A DNA stretch of 64,000 nt. Source: Marinimicrococcus flavescens (GTDB lineage Bacteria > Pseudomonadota > Alphaproteobacteria > Geminicoccales > Geminicoccaceae). Below are positions 32,446 through 42,305 of this stretch, piece after piece. Under the pieces are notes generated by a model. That model was not told the DNA's origin. It saw only the letters and a program-made list of their open reading frames with translations, and did not search any database. The position numbers were made by a program, and so were the translations under genes. The stretch is from contig JARGEQ010000006.1 in NCBI GenBank assembly GCA_029211145.1, forward strand, positions 1 through 64,000, in the 5' to 3' direction. Numbering within the stretch: the first letter of the stretch is position 1; each line of letters begins with the position of its first letter.

Positions 32446-33966
32446 ATGCGCGCCCGTTCCACCCTCCCCCTCCCGGTCCGGCGGCGTCCGGTGGCGGCCC
32501 GCGCCGCCGGGCGCGGTCTGCTCGGCATCGAGACGGTTCTCGTCGCGATCGGCTGGCTACTCGTCGTGCTGGCGCTCTCGATGCTGCTGCCGATGATCGC
32601 CGACCTCTTCCAGGACCATCCGGACTGGACGGGATTCCTCGCCTCGAGCGGCATCTCGCTTTTCTCCGGCGTGGCGCTGCTCCTCGCTTGCCGGCGCGAC
32701 AGCGGGCCGCTCGACCTGCGCGCCGCCTTCCTGCTCACCACCCTCACCTGGGTGGCGGTGGCAGCCTTCGGCTCGCTGCCCTTCCAGCTCGGCGCGGTCG
32801 ACCTGTCGCTCACCGATGCCGTCTTCGAGACCGTCTCGGGCCTCACCACCACCGGCTCCACGGTCATGACCGGGCTCGACACCGCGCCGCGCGGCATCCT
32901 GCTGTGGCGCTCGATCCTGCAGCTCCTGGGCGGAATCGGCATCGTCGTGGTGGCGCTGGTGATGCTGCCCTTCCTGCGGGTCGGCGGCATGCAGCTGTTC
33001 CGCACGGAAAGCTCGGACCGCTCGGAGAAGCTGCTGCCGCACACCGGCGCCATGGTGAGCCGGCTGCTGACCGTCTATCTGGGCCTGGCACTGCTGTGCA
33101 TCCTGGCGCTCAGGGCCTGCGGGCTCAGCCTGTTCGACGCCGTCAATCACGCCTTCACCGCGGTCTCCACCGGCGGGTTCGGGACCCGCGACGCCTCCAT
33201 CGGCGCCTTCGCCAACCCCGCCGCCGAGTGGGTGCTCGTTCTCTTCATGTTCCTGGGCGCCCTGCCCTTCATGCGCTACGTGGCGGTTCTCCAGGGCCGG
33301 CCCGACATGTTCTGGAACGACAGCCAGATCCGCCTGCTGCTGGGGATCTGCGCGGTGGCGGCGCTGGCGCTCGCCCTCTGGCTGGTGCTCGCCCGCGACC
33401 GCTCCCTGCTCGACGCGCTGCGCGCCGCCGCTTTCACGGTCGTCTCGGTGATCACCACGACGGGCTTCGCCACCGAGGACTACCAGCTCTGGGGCGCGCC
33501 GCCGATCGCCGTGGTGCTGGCGCTCACCATCATGGGCGGCTGCACCGGGTCGACCGCGGGCGGCATCAAGATGTTCCGCTTCGAGATCCTGTGGATCTCC
33601 GCAACGCTCTACGTGCAGAGCCTGATCCTGCCGAGCCGCGTCACCCGGCCGCACTATGCGGGCCGGCCGGTCGACAGCGAGATCATCGTCGCCGTGCTGA
33701 GCTTCGCCTTCTTCTTCATGGGCACCTGGGGGCTGTTCTCGGTAGTGCTGGGCGCGCTCGGCCTCGACCTGATCACCGCGATTACCGCGGCCGCCACCGC
33801 GCTCGCCAATGTCGGCCCCGGCCTGGGCGGCATCATCGGGCCGGCCGGCAACTTCCTTCCGCTCTCCGATCCGGTCAAATGGGTGCTGACACTGGCCATG
33901 CTGATGGGACGTCTCGAGTTCTTCACCATCCTCGTGCTGCTCCACCCCGCCTTCTGGCGGCGCTGA
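32446..33966 (+). CDS. trkH: TrkH family potassium uptake protein (copy 1)
   Basis: 506 residues, membrane subunit of Trk-type K+ uptake. Four pore loops are recognisable, each with the filter glycine: SGLTTTGSTVM, AVSTGGFGTRD, VITTTGFATED and ALANVGPGLGG. The conserved GCTGSTAGGIKMFR block and the final LTLAMLMGRLEFFTILVLLHPAFWRR are also present. ATG 32446 is the first Met before the first helix. No TrkA NAD-binding regulator is encoded in the window. A second TrkH (34850-36352) is very similar, with a PAP2 gene in between, so an ancestral duplication is evident. Confidence 0.93.
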   Translation: MRARSTLPLPVRRRPVAARAAGRGLLGIETVLVAIGWLLVVLALSMLLPMIADLFQDHPDWTGFLASSGISLFSGVALLLACRRDSGPLDLRAAFLLTTLTWVAVAAFGSLPFQLGAVDLSLTDAVFETVSGLTTTGSTVMTGLDTAPRGILLWRSILQLLGGIGIVVVALVMLPFLRVGGMQLFRTESSDRSEKLLPHTGAMVSRLLTVYLGLALLCILALRACGLSLFDAVNHAFTAVSTGGFGTRDASIGAFANPAAEWVLVLFMFLGALPFMRYVAVLQGRPDMFWNDSQIRLLLGICAVAALALALWLVLARDRSLLDALRAAAFTVVSVITTTGFATEDYQLWGAPPIAVVLALTIMGGCTGSTAGGIKMFRFEILWISATLYVQSLILPSRVTRPHYAGRPVDSEIIVAVLSFAFFFMGTWGLFSVVLGALGLDLITAITAAATALANVGPGLGGIIGPAGNFLPLSDPVKWVLTLAMLMGRLEFFTILVLLHPAFWRR

Positions 33967-33969
33967 GCG

Positions 33970-34728
33970 ATGCGCTGGAGCCCGTTCGCCCGCCGCGCCG
34001 AGCTCGCCCGGCTGGGGCTTGCCACCCTCTCCTACGGCCAGGCGGCGCTTCGCCTCATACGGGCCGAGCTGGCCGTGGTGATGGCGCTGGGACTGCTCGG
34101 CGCGACGAGCTGGTCCTTCATGACCATCGCCGACGAGGTGGTGGAGGGCGAGACCCGGGCGACGGACGCGAGGATCCTCCTCGCGCTCCGCAACGTCGCC
34201 GATCCCTCCGACCCCATCGGCCCGCGCTGGTTCGAGGAGATGATGCGCGACTTCACCGCGCTCGGCGGCATCGCCTTCCTCACGCTGCTCACGCTCGCGA
34301 TCTGCGGCTGGCTGCTGTTCGACCGGCGCCGCTTTCCGGCCCTGGTGATCGCCGCCTCCGTGGCGGGCGGGATGGTCTTGAGCCTTGCCCTCAAGTTCGG
34401 CTATGCGCGGCCACGGCCCGATCTGGTGCCGCACGGCAGCGAGGTCTACACGGCGAGCTTCCCCAGCGGCCACGCCATGATGTCGGCCGCCGTCTACCTT
34501 ACCCTGGGAGCGCTGCTGGCCCGCGTGCAGCCGGGCCGCCACCTCAAGATCTACTTCCTGTCGCTGGCCGTGCTGCTCACCGTGCTGGTCGGCATCAGCC
34601 GCGTCTATCTGGGGGTGCACTGGCCGTCCGACGTGCTGGCCGGCTGGTCGGCCGGGGCCGCCTGGGCGACCCTTTGCTGGCTCGCCACCCTGTGGGCGCA
34701 GCGCCGCGCGGCGCAGCCGGAAGGCTGA
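33970..34728 (+). CDS. PAP2-family membrane phosphatase
   Basis: 252 residues with about six membrane helices. The three PAP2 phosphatase motifs are intact: KFGYARPRP (K-x6-R-P), PSGHA and SRVYLGVHWPSD (S-R-x5-H-x3-D). Members remove phosphate from lipid phosphates such as phosphatidic acid, phosphatidylglycerophosphate or undecaprenyl pyrophosphate on the periplasmic face. A large N-terminal extracytoplasmic loop lies between helices 1 and 2, as in LpxE/PgpB-like members. It starts 3 bp after the first trkH and sits between two trkH genes. Confidence 0.9.
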   Translation: MRWSPFARRAELARLGLATLSYGQAALRLIRAELAVVMALGLLGATSWSFMTIADEVVEGETRATDARILLALRNVADPSDPIGPRWFEEMMRDFTALGGIAFLTLLTLAICGWLLFDRRRFPALVIAASVAGGMVLSLALKFGYARPRPDLVPHGSEVYTASFPSGHAMMSAAVYLTLGALLARVQPGRHLKIYFLSLAVLLTVLVGISRVYLGVHWPSDVLAGWSAGAAWATLCWLATLWAQRRAAQPEG

Positions 34729-34849
34729 GCCCGGCACCCCGGCCGATGCGCACCGGTTGACCCCGGCGCCGTTAGCACGCACTCCACGGGCAGGACCCAG
34801 CCACCGCCGCATGGCGGCCGAGGCATGACAAAGACGGGCCGCATTCAGC

Positions 34850-36352
34850 ATGCCGGTGCAACAGACGATCCCTCGACCCAAAAGCGTGGCGGTCCCGAGC
34901 CGCGAGGCGCGGTTCACGACCGTGCTGATCGCGATAGGCTGGCTGCTCATCGTGCTGGCGCTCTCGATGCTGCTGCCGATGACCGCCGACCTGTTCGACG
35001 ATCACCCCAACTGGTGGGGCTTTCTCGGCTCGAGCGCGATCTCGCTGTTCGTGGGCGTGCTGCTCCTGCTGAGCTGCCGCCGCGAGGCGGGACCCGTCGA
35101 CGTGCGCACCGCCTTCCTGCTCACCACCCTGACCTGGGTGGCGGTCACCGTCTTCGCCTCGCTGCCCTTCCAGCTCGGCACCGTGGGGCTCCGCCCCGCC
35201 GACGCCATCTTCGAGACCGTCTCCGGCCTCACCACCACCGGCTCGACGGTGATGTCGGGGCTCGAGGAGATGCCCCGCGGCATCCTCCTGTGGCGCTCGA
35301 TCCTCCAGCTCCAGGGCGGCATCGGCATCATCCTCGTGGCGCTCATCATGCTGCCCTTCCTGCGGGTCGGCGGCATGCAGCTCTTTCGCCGGGAAAGCTC
35401 CGACCGCTCGGAGAAGCTGCTGCCGCACACCGGCTCCATCGTGAGCCGGCTGCTGACCGTCTATCTGGGCATGGCGGTCTTGTGCGTGCTGGCGCTGCGC
35501 GCCTGCGGCTTCAGTCTCTTCGACGCCGTCAACCACTCCTTCACCGGCGTCTCGACCGGCGGCTTCGGCACCCGCGACTCGTCGATCGGCGCCTTCGAGA
35601 ATCCCGCCGCCGAATGGGTGCTGATCTGCTTCATGTTCCTGGGAGCCCTGCCCTTCATGCGCTATGTGGCGGTCCTGCAGGGCCGCCCCGACATGCTGTG
35701 GCGCGATACCCAGATCCGCCTCTTTGCCACCATCTGCGTGTGCGCCTCGCTGGGCCTGGCCTTCTGGCTGGTGGCCGCCCACGAGCGTGCGCCGCTGGAC
35801 GCGCTGCGCGCCGCGACCTTCAACACCGTGGCGGTGATCACCGGCACCGGCTTCGCCAGCGAGGACTATCAGCTGTGGGGAGCACCGGCGATCGCCGTGT
35901 TTCTCGCCTTGATGATCATGGGCGGTTGCACCGGATCGACCACCGGCGGCATCAAGATGTTCCGCTTCGAGATCCTGTGGACCGCTTCCACCCTCTACGT
36001 GCAGAGCCTCATCCTGCCCAGCCGGGTGGCGCGGCCGCACTATGGCGGCCGGCCGATCGACAACGAGATCATCTTCGCCGTCCTGAGCTTCGTCTTCTTC
36101 TTCATCGGCATGTGGGGGGTCTTCACGGTGCTGCTCGCCGCACTGGGCCTCGACCTCGTCACCGCCATCAGCGGGGCCGCCACGGCGATCGCCAATGTCG
36201 GCCCCGGGCTGGGCGGGATCATCGGCCCGAGCGGCAATTTCAGCCCGCTCTCCGACCCGGTGAAGTGGGTGCTCTCGCTCGCCATGCTCATGGGGCGGCT
36301 CGAGTTCTTCACCGTGATCGCCCTGCTGCACCCCGCCTTCTGGCGGCGCTGA
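34850..36352 (+). CDS. trkH: TrkH family potassium uptake protein (copy 2)
   Basis: 500 residues, paralogue of the gene at 32446-33966 over its whole length. Pore loops: SGLTTTGSTVM, GVSTGGFGTRD, VITGTGFASED and AIANVGPGLGG. The third loop reads TGTGF where copy 1 has TTTGF, the most visible filter difference. GCTGSTTGGIKMFR and the terminal LSLAMLMGRLEFFTVIALLHPAFWRR are retained. The N-terminus is shorter and different. Two TrkH subunits with slightly different filters could differ in affinity or Na+ dependence. It is convergent with terC, 3 bp apart. Confidence 0.93.
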   Translation: MPVQQTIPRPKSVAVPSREARFTTVLIAIGWLLIVLALSMLLPMTADLFDDHPNWWGFLGSSAISLFVGVLLLLSCRREAGPVDVRTAFLLTTLTWVAVTVFASLPFQLGTVGLRPADAIFETVSGLTTTGSTVMSGLEEMPRGILLWRSILQLQGGIGIILVALIMLPFLRVGGMQLFRRESSDRSEKLLPHTGSIVSRLLTVYLGMAVLCVLALRACGFSLFDAVNHSFTGVSTGGFGTRDSSIGAFENPAAEWVLICFMFLGALPFMRYVAVLQGRPDMLWRDTQIRLFATICVCASLGLAFWLVAAHERAPLDALRAATFNTVAVITGTGFASEDYQLWGAPAIAVFLALMIMGGCTGSTTGGIKMFRFEILWTASTLYVQSLILPSRVARPHYGGRPIDNEIIFAVLSFVFFFIGMWGVFTVLLAALGLDLVTAISGAATAIANVGPGLGGIIGPSGNFSPLSDPVKWVLSLAMLMGRLEFFTVIALLHPAFWRR

Positions 36353-36355
36353 GGC

Positions 36356-37345
36356 TCACGCCCGTTCGGTCTCCGGCCGCTCGCGGGTGCGCAGCAGCGA
36401 GATCAGCACGCCGCCGCCGAGCAGGCCGGCAGTGACCAGCAGCGAGACCGCCGGGTCCGGCTTGGCCCACAGCTCGGCATAGAAGATCTTGCCGCCGATG
36501 AAGAGCAGCACCGCGCCCAGCGCATATTTCAGGTAGTGAAAGCGGTGGACCATCGCCGCCAGCGCAAAATAGAGCGCGCGCAGCCCGAGAACGGCGAAGA
36601 TGTTGCTGGTGTAGACGATATAGGGATCCCGCGTGATCGCGAAGACCGCCGGGATGCTGTCTACCGCGAACACCAGATCGGCGCTCTCGACCAGCACCAG
36701 CGCGATGAGGAGCGGCGTCGCATGCCACACGTCGCGCCCCGTCTTCGGATCCTCCTGCCGCACGAGGAAATGCGGCCCCTCGATGCTCTGCGTGACGCGG
36801 AAATGCCGGCGCAGGAAGCGCAGCACCGGGTTCTTGCCGATGTCCGGCTCGCTGTCGCCCGCTGTCAGCATCCGCACCCCGCTGAACAGCAGGAACACGG
36901 CAAAGAGGTAGAGAACCCACTCGAAGCGGTCGAGCAACGCCACGCCCAGGGCGATCATCAGGCCGCGCATCACGATGACCCCGAGGATGCCCCAGAACAG
37001 GACCCGGTGCTGAAGCTCGCGCGGGACGGCCAGATAGGTGAAGATCACCGAGATCACGAAGACATTGTCGAGCGAGAGGCTCTTCTCGACGAAGTAGGCG
37101 GTGTACCAGTCGAGCGCCGCGGCGCTGCCCATCCACCACCACACCCAGATGCCGAAGAGGCAGGCGACGGCGACGTAGCCCGACGACAGGGCGAGGCTGC
37201 GCCGCACGCCGATCGTTTTGTCCTTTCGATTGAGCAACCCCAGATCGAGGACCAGAAGGGCCAGGACGACCCCGAGAAAGAGAAGCCACAGCCACAGGGG
37301 CTTGCCGAGCCAGGGCTCGGTCAGAAAAACCGGAAACGCATCCAT
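36356..37345 (-). CDS. TerC/Alx family membrane protein
   Basis: 329 residues with about nine membrane helices. The family signatures are clear: VEKSLSLDNVFVISVIF (acidic residues within a helix), LVLVESADLVFAVDSIPAVFAI, and the R-F-x-Y-L-K-Y-A-L-G block. TerC/Alx proteins export manganese or other metals to prevent toxicity, often during protein secretion. Start ATG 37345. It is transcribed towards the trkH pair and lies downstream of the peptide transporter operon on the same strand, separated by a 142-bp gap with a hairpin. Confidence 0.92.
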   Translation of the reverse strand: MDAFPVFLTEPWLGKPLWLWLLFLGVVLALLVLDLGLLNRKDKTIGVRRSLALSSGYVAVACLFGIWVWWWMGSAAALDWYTAYFVEKSLSLDNVFVISVIFTYLAVPRELQHRVLFWGILGVIVMRGLMIALGVALLDRFEWVLYLFAVFLLFSGVRMLTAGDSEPDIGKNPVLRFLRRHFRVTQSIEGPHFLVRQEDPKTGRDVWHATPLLIALVLVESADLVFAVDSIPAVFAITRDPYIVYTSNIFAVLGLRALYFALAAMVHRFHYLKYALGAVLLFIGGKIFYAELWAKPDPAVSLLVTAGLLGGGVLISLLRTRERPETERA

Positions 37346-37403
37346 GAGACAGCCGCGGATCGTTGCGCGCCGCGTCAGCGCGACCCGTTGAGATCCGACA
37401 TCA

Positions 37404-37421
37404 CAGCCGACGCCTCGGCTG
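37404..37421 (-). promoter_or_regulatory. Hairpin in the terC leader
   Basis: CAGCCGA / TCGGCTG with a 4-base loop, in the 142 bp between the end of the peptide ABC operon and terC. It may end the upstream operon or be part of a leader structure. The bases expected for a manganese (yybP-ykoY) riboswitch are not evident. Confidence 0.4.
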
Positions 37422-37487
37422 CCAGAGGGGCCCGGACCCGCTTACCCCAACGATCTGGGTGCGGCGGCGTTCCGCGGCAAGGGCCCT

Positions 37488-38480
37488 TCAGTCTGCCCGC
37501 CCCTCCTCGACCGCATGGCAGGCCACCAGGCGGCCGTTGAGCTGCTGCAGCGGCGGGGTCTCGATGCGGCAGCGCTCGTTGGCGAGCGGGCAGCGCGGGT
37601 TGAAGGGGCAGCCGGGCGGCGGGTGCAGCGGCGAGGGAAGCTCGCCCACCAGCTTGATGCGCCGGCCGCGGCGCGCCGGATCGGCGGTCGGGCTCGCCGA
37701 CAGCAGGGCGCGGGTATAGGGGTGCTGGGGGCTGGCGAAGACCGCCTCGCGGCCGCCATGCTCGACCACCCGGCCGAGATACATCACCAGCACCGCCTCG
37801 GCGAAATGGCGGACGACGGAAAGATTGTGGGAGATGAAGAGGTAGGCCAGCCGGTAGCGATCCTGGAGCTCCACCAGAAGATTGAGGATCTGCGCCTGGA
37901 TCGACAGGTCGAGGGCCGAGACCGGCTCGTCGAGCACGACGATCCTGGGGTTGAGCATCAAGGCCCGGGCGACCGCGACGCGCTGGCGCTGGCCGCCGCT
38001 GAACATGTGCGGGTAGCGCTGCGCCTGCTCGGGCCTGAGCCCCACCTGGGCCATCATCGCAGCCACCGCCTCGCGCCGCTCGGCCGCGCTCATGCGGCGG
38101 TTGATGAGAAGCGGCTCGCCCAGGATCGAGGCCACCTTCTGGCGCGGATTCAAGGAGCCGTAGGGGTCCTGGAAAACGATCTGCACCGCCTCGCGCAGGC
38201 GCCGCCTCGTGGCGGGCCCTTCCGCCGGGTCGTGGCCGTCGATGAGCAGCCGGCCGGAGGTGGGCGGCTCGATCATCGTCACCAGCCGCGCCAGCGTGCT
38301 CTTGCCGCAGCCCGATTCGCCGACCACCGCCAGGGTATGGCCGGTATCGAGCCCGAAGCTCACCCCGCGCAGCGCCTGCAGCTCGGCCGGCGGCCGCAGC
38401 ATGCCGCGGGAGATCTTGTAGCTGCGCACCAGGCTCTCGGCCCGGAGGACCGGGCCGGCCGCGCCCGGCGCCGCGCTCAC
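37488..38480 (-). CDS. Peptide ABC transporter ATPase (DppF/OppF-like)
   Basis: 330 residues. Walker A GESGCGKS, the ABC signature [15 protein letters not shown], Walker [13 protein letters not shown] and the H-loop [10 protein letters not shown] are intact. The C-terminal oligopeptide/dipeptide domain (about 245-315) ends in the GCPFNPRCP region typical of F-type subunits. It is the last gene of a four-gene operon and starts with GTG overlapping the stop of the preceding gene (GTGA). With the D subunit it powers peptide uptake. Confidence 0.93.
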   Translation of the reverse strand: MSAAPGAAGPVLRAESLVRSYKISRGMLRPPAELQALRGVSFGLDTGHTLAVVGESGCGKSTLARLVTMIEPPTSGRLLIDGHDPAEGPATRRRLREAVQIVFQDPYGSLNPRQKVASILGEPLLINRRMSAAERREAVAAMMAQVGLRPEQAQRYPHMFSGGQRQRVAVARALMLNPRIVVLDEPVSALDLSIQAQILNLLVELQDRYRLAYLFISHNLSVVRHFAEAVLVMYLGRVVEHGGREAVFASPQHPYTRALLSASPTADPARRGRRIKLVGELPSPLHPPPGCPFNPRCPLANERCRIETPPLQQLNGRLVACHAVEEGRAD

Positions 38481-39478
38481 GAGGCGCGCTCCGCGGTGCC
38501 GGGATGGTTCTGCGGCAGCCCCTCGAAGAGCGGGTAGTGGCAGCGCGCCAGCGCGTCGCCGGCCGGTGCCAGCGGCGGCGGCACGGCGCGGCAGTGGGCG
38601 GTGGCGAGCCGGCAGCGCGGCTCGAACAGGCAGCCCGGCGGGCGGTCGCGCAGGCCCGGCACGACGCCCTTGATGGTCGGCAGCAGGCGGCCCGAGGAGC
38701 GCTCGGGCAGGGCCTCGAGCAGGGCCGCCGTATAGGGATGGCGCGGGTCGGCGAAGAGCGCCTTCACCTCGCGCAGCTCGACCTGCTGGCCGGCATACTG
38801 GACCGAGACCCGGTGGGCGGTTTCCGCGACCACCCCCATGTCGTGGGTGATGAGCACCAGCGCCATGCCGCGCTCGCGCTGCAGCTCGACCAGCAGATCG
38901 AGGATCTGCGCCTGGATGGTGACGTCGAGCGCGGTGGTCGGCTCGTCGGCGATCAGGAGCTGCGGGTTGCAGGCGATCGCCATGGCGATCATCACGCGCT
39001 GGCTCATGCCGCCGGAGAGCTGGTGGGGAAAGGCGCCGAGGCGTTCCTCGGGAGCGGGGATGCCGACCTTCTCGAGCAGCTCCACCGCGCGTGCCCGCAA
39101 GGCCCGGCGCGAGCCGCCCTCGTGCTGGCGCAGCCCCTCGACGATCTGGAATCCCACCGTGAAGCAGGGATTGAGCGAGGTCATGGGCTCTTGGAAGATC
39201 ATCGCCATGGCCTTGCCGGTGAGCGCCCGGCGGCGCCGCGTGGAGAGGCTCAGGAGATCGGCGCCGTCGAAGGCCAGCCGCTCGGCAGTGATCGTGGTGG
39301 TGCGCGGCAGCAGGCCCATCACCGCCAGCATGGCCACACTCTTGCCCGAGCCGCTCTCGCCGACGATGCCGACGATCTCGCCCTTCTCGACGTCGAGATC
39401 GAGGCCGTCGACCGCCCTCAAAGGCCCCAGCGTGGTGCGGAACTCCACGGTCAGGCCGCGGATCTCCAAGAGTGCCAT
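38477..39478 (-). CDS. Peptide ABC transporter ATPase (DppD/OppD-like)
   Basis: 333 residues. Walker [10 protein letters not shown], signature [15 protein letters not shown], Walker [14 protein letters not shown]-loop [22 protein letters not shown]. The C-terminal CLFEPRCR cysteine block is typical of D subunits, where it can hold an iron-sulfur cluster. The [13 protein letters not shown] signature with M-S in place of the usual R-Q is the common dipeptide form. It precedes the F subunit with a 4-bp overlap and follows the C permease by 4 bp. Confidence 0.93.
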   Translation of the reverse strand: MALLEIRGLTVEFRTTLGPLRAVDGLDLDVEKGEIVGIVGESGSGKSVAMLAVMGLLPRTTTITAERLAFDGADLLSLSTRRRRALTGKAMAMIFQEPMTSLNPCFTVGFQIVEGLRQHEGGSRRALRARAVELLEKVGIPAPEERLGAFPHQLSGGMSQRVMIAMAIACNPQLLIADEPTTALDVTIQAQILDLLVELQRERGMALVLITHDMGVVAETAHRVSVQYAGQQVELREVKALFADPRHPYTAALLEALPERSSGRLLPTIKGVVPGLRDRPPGCLFEPRCRLATAHCRAVPPPLAPAGDALARCHYPLFEGLPQNHPGTAERAS

Positions 39479-39482
39479 ACCG

Positions 39483-40385
39483 TCAGCTCCGCTTGAGCTT
39501 CGGGTCGAGGGCGTCGCGCAGGCCGTCGCCCATGAGGTTGAAGGCCAGCACCGTGATCAGGATGGCGAGGCCCGGAAAGGTCACCACCCACCAGGCGCGC
39601 AGCACGAACTCGCGGGCATCGGCCAGCATGGTGCCCCACTCGGGGGTGGGCGGCTGTGCGCCAAGGCCGAGAAAGCCCAGGGCCGCCGCGTCGAGGATGG
39701 CGTTGGAGAAGCCCAGCGTCGCCTGGACGATGAGCGGCGCCATGCAGTTGGGCAGGACGGTCACGAACATCAGCCGCCCCAGCCCCGCCCCCGCCACGCG
39801 GCTCGCCACCACATAGTCGCGCGAGGTCTCGGCGATCACCGAGGCGCGGGTGAGGCGCACATAGTGGGGCAGGTAGGTGATCGCCACGGCGATCATCGCG
39901 TTGACCAGGCCCGGCCCGAGGATCGCCACGATGACGATGGCAAGGAGCAGGCTCGGCATCGCCAGGATGATGTCCATGAGCCGCATGATCATGGTCTCGG
40001 TCCAGCCGCGGAAGAAGCCCGCGACGAGGCCGATCACCACGCCGGCAGCCAGCGACAGCGAGACCACGATCAGGCCGATCACCAGCGAGAAGCGCGAGCC
40101 GTGGATGATCCGCGAGAGGATGTCGCGGCCGACCGCGTCGGTGCCCAGCACGAACTGCCACGAGCCGCCCTCCATCCAGACCGGCGGGGCGAGGAAGTGC
40201 TCGCGGAACTGCTCGGCCGGCCCGTAGGGGGCGATGAGGTCGGCGAGGATCGCCGCCAGAACGACGATGCAGATGACGACGAGCCCGGCGACCGAGCCGC
40301 GGTTCTCGCGGAAATAGTGCCAGAACTCGAGGAGCGGGCCGGGCTGCTTGATGCCGTCGGCCGCTTCGGTCAGCTCTGCCGGCAT
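39483..40385 (-). CDS. Peptide ABC transporter permease (DppC/OppC-like)
   Basis: 300 residues from ATG 40385, preceded by GGGAGGGCGAGG. A further ATG twelve codons upstream would overlap the B permease. About six membrane helices with the conserved N-terminal FGTD-like [17 protein letters not shown] block and the cytoplasmic EAA loop [20 protein letters not shown]. It forms the membrane channel with the B permease and probably imports di- or oligopeptides or related compounds such as nickel or opines. Confidence 0.92.
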   Translation of the reverse strand: MPAELTEAADGIKQPGPLLEFWHYFRENRGSVAGLVVICIVVLAAILADLIAPYGPAEQFREHFLAPPVWMEGGSWQFVLGTDAVGRDILSRIIHGSRFSLVIGLIVVSLSLAAGVVIGLVAGFFRGWTETMIMRLMDIILAMPSLLLAIVIVAILGPGLVNAMIAVAITYLPHYVRLTRASVIAETSRDYVVASRVAGAGLGRLMFVTVLPNCMAPLIVQATLGFSNAILDAAALGFLGLGAQPPTPEWGTMLADAREFVLRAWWVVTFPGLAILITVLAFNLMGDGLRDALDPKLKRS

Positions 40386-40410
40386 GGCCTCGCCCTCCCG
40401 GGATTCTCGC

Positions 40411-41421
40411 TCATCGGGCATGCCTGATGCGCGGATTGACCAGCCCGTAGAGCAGGTCGACCAGAAGGTTCACGAGCATCACCACGCCGGCGATCAGCAC
40501 GATGCCGCCCTGCACCGAGGGGTAGTCGCGCCGGGCAATGCTGTCGATCAGCCACTTGCCCACGCCCGGCCAGGCGAAGATGGTCTCGGTGAGGATCGCG
40601 CCGGAGAACAGCAGCCCGACCTGCAGGCCGATCACCGTGACCACCGGGATGAGCGCGTTCCTTAACGCATGCAGCCCGACCACGCGGCGCGGCGCCAGCC
40701 CCTTGGCGCGGGCGGTGCGGACATAGTCCTCGCCCAGCACCTCGAGCATCGCCGACCGGGTCTGCCGGGCGATCACCGCCATCGGGATGGTGCCCAGCAC
40801 CACCGCGGGCAGCACGAGATGGCGCAGCGCCGAGGCGAACGCGCCCGGCTCGTCGGCGAGGAGGCTGTCGATCAGCATGAAGCCGGTGACCGGCTCGAAG
40901 AAGTAGAGCAGGTCGATGCGCCCCGAGACCGGCGTCCACTGCAGCATGCCCGAGAACAGGATGATCAGCAGCAGCGCCCACCAGAAGATCGGCATCGAGT
41001 AGCCGGTCAGCGAGGCGCCCATGACCGCGTGGTCGAGGAAGGTGCCACGGCGCACCGCGGCCAGCACGCCCGCCGGCAGCCCGACCAGCACGGCAAACAG
41101 CATCGCCAGCAGCGACAGCTCCACGGTCGCCGGAAAGAGGGCGAGGAACTCTGCCAGCACCGGGCGCCGCGTCACCAGCGACTGGCCGAGATCGCCCTGC
41201 AGCACGTTCACGAGAAAGCTGCCGTACTGGTACCACAGCGGGCGGTCGAACCCGTACTGGGCCATCAGCTCGGCGTGGCGCTCGGCGCCGATGCCGCGCT
41301 CGCCGGCGAGCATCTCGATGGGATCGCCCGGCACCAGGCGGATCAGCACGAAGGCGACGAAGGTCACGCCGACGAAGGTCGGCACGAGGATCCCCAGTCT
41401 CGCGAGAAGAAAGCGAAACAA
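40411..41421 (-). CDS. Peptide ABC transporter permease (DppB/OppB-like)
   Basis: 336 residues from TTG 41421, preceded by CGGAGG and giving the usual B-permease start FRFLLARLGILVPTFVGVTFVAFVLIRLVPGDP. About six helices, with the EAA loop ARAKGLAPRRVVGLHALRNALIPVVT. It is the first gene of the operon. No periplasmic binding protein gene precedes or follows, so the binding protein must lie elsewhere or the system uses a shared one. A 130-bp divergent region separates it from a lipoprotein gene. Confidence 0.92.
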   Translation of the reverse strand: MFRFLLARLGILVPTFVGVTFVAFVLIRLVPGDPIEMLAGERGIGAERHAELMAQYGFDRPLWYQYGSFLVNVLQGDLGQSLVTRRPVLAEFLALFPATVELSLLAMLFAVLVGLPAGVLAAVRRGTFLDHAVMGASLTGYSMPIFWWALLLIILFSGMLQWTPVSGRIDLLYFFEPVTGFMLIDSLLADEPGAFASALRHLVLPAVVLGTIPMAVIARQTRSAMLEVLGEDYVRTARAKGLAPRRVVGLHALRNALIPVVTVIGLQVGLLFSGAILTETIFAWPGVGKWLIDSIARRDYPSVQGGIVLIAGVVMLVNLLVDLLYGLVNPRIRHAR

Positions 41422-41551
41422 GACGCCTCCGTTCTCTGTCCCCCGAGCGGCGTTCCCGCCAGTCATCCATACGTAGCCTGCCGGCGGCGCTCGTCACAAC
41501 CGCGAAGAATGCTAGATAGGCGATTCCCTGCATGTCCGCGGAGACGCCCCG

Positions 41552-42154
41552 ATGCCCCGCTCCCGCCTCCCCTTCCTGCTGGCCCTGGCAGCCCCGCTCG
41601 CCGTCGCCGCCTGCGGCCCGCGCGCCGAGGTCGCGACCGGCGCCCACGGCACCTTCGGCGAGGCCCGCCGCCTCCTCGTGCTGCAGGCCGCCGACGGCCC
41701 GGTGCCGCTCGACGTCGATTCGGTGCCTGCCGCGCTGGCCGGCGGCGAGAGCGAGCTGGTGCGCCTCGCCGAGGAAGCGGTGGACTGGTCGAACGCCCGC
41801 TTCGTGGCCGCACCCGGCGGCGGCGACGGGGCTCACCTGGCCCTGCGCTTCGCCGCCGTGCCGGCCAGTCCCGGGGCCGCCTGCGCTGGCAGCAGCGACG
41901 GCACGCCGGCTTCGCCGACAGGACCCGTCCGGCTGCATGCGATCTTCTGCGACGGCCCCATCCCGGTGGCCGACGTCATCGGCACCGCCGCCCGCCCGGG
42001 CAGCGCCGGTGTCGCCGATCTCCTCGACGCCACCTTGGGCCGCCTGCTCCCCGGCGGCCGGGGCGGCTATGGCGGGCTCTATCCGGGCGTCTCGCTGGGC
42101 GTCGGCATCGGCTCGGGCGGCAGCAGCGGGGTCGGCGTGGGAGTGGGCTTCTAG
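41552..42154 (+). CDS. Predicted lipoprotein with glycine-rich tail
   Basis: 200 residues. Lipoprotein signal peptide with lipobox AVAAC (Cys about residue 21). The mature part has GTFGEARRLLVLQAADGPVPLDVDSVP and ends in a glycine-rich tail (GRGGYGGLYPGVSLGVGIG, then GGSSGVGVGVG). I do not recognise a domain; two cysteines in the middle (GAACAG and IFCDG) could pair. A hairpin terminator lies 105 bp further on. Confidence 0.65.
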   Translation: MPRSRLPFLLALAAPLAVAACGPRAEVATGAHGTFGEARRLLVLQAADGPVPLDVDSVPAALAGGESELVRLAEEAVDWSNARFVAAPGGGDGAHLALRFAAVPASPGAACAGSSDGTPASPTGPVRLHAIFCDGPIPVADVIGTAARPGSAGVADLLDATLGRLLPGGRGGYGGLYPGVSLGVGIGSGGSSGVGVGVGF

Positions 42155-42258
42155 GGCGGCTTCCGATCTGCCTGAGCCGCAGGCGGCGCAAGGCCGTGGG
42201 GGCGGCGCTGCGCGCGGCCACCCTTTGTCCTTTCGGTCGAGTGGCGGTGCAGGGGGCT

Positions 42259-42276
42259 GGCGGGCGCCGGCCCGCC
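42259..42276. terminator. Hairpin between convergent genes
   Basis: GGCGGGC / GCCCGCC with a 4-base loop, about 105 bp after the lipoprotein gene and 30 bp before the end of the small minus-strand gene. No T tract, so a weak or factor-assisted terminator. Confidence 0.5.
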
Positions 42277-42305
42277 CGGTACTTGCGGCAACCCGATGCC
42301 GGACG

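Noticed and set aside
32557-36331. Long minus-strand frames rich in Gln, Glu, Asp and His opposite both trkH genes
   Set aside because: Their composition is what the complement of hydrophobic membrane-helix codons gives; they are shadows.
37346-37487. Manganese (yybP-ykoY) riboswitch before terC
   Set aside because: The conserved loop bases of that riboswitch are not found; only a simple hairpin is present.
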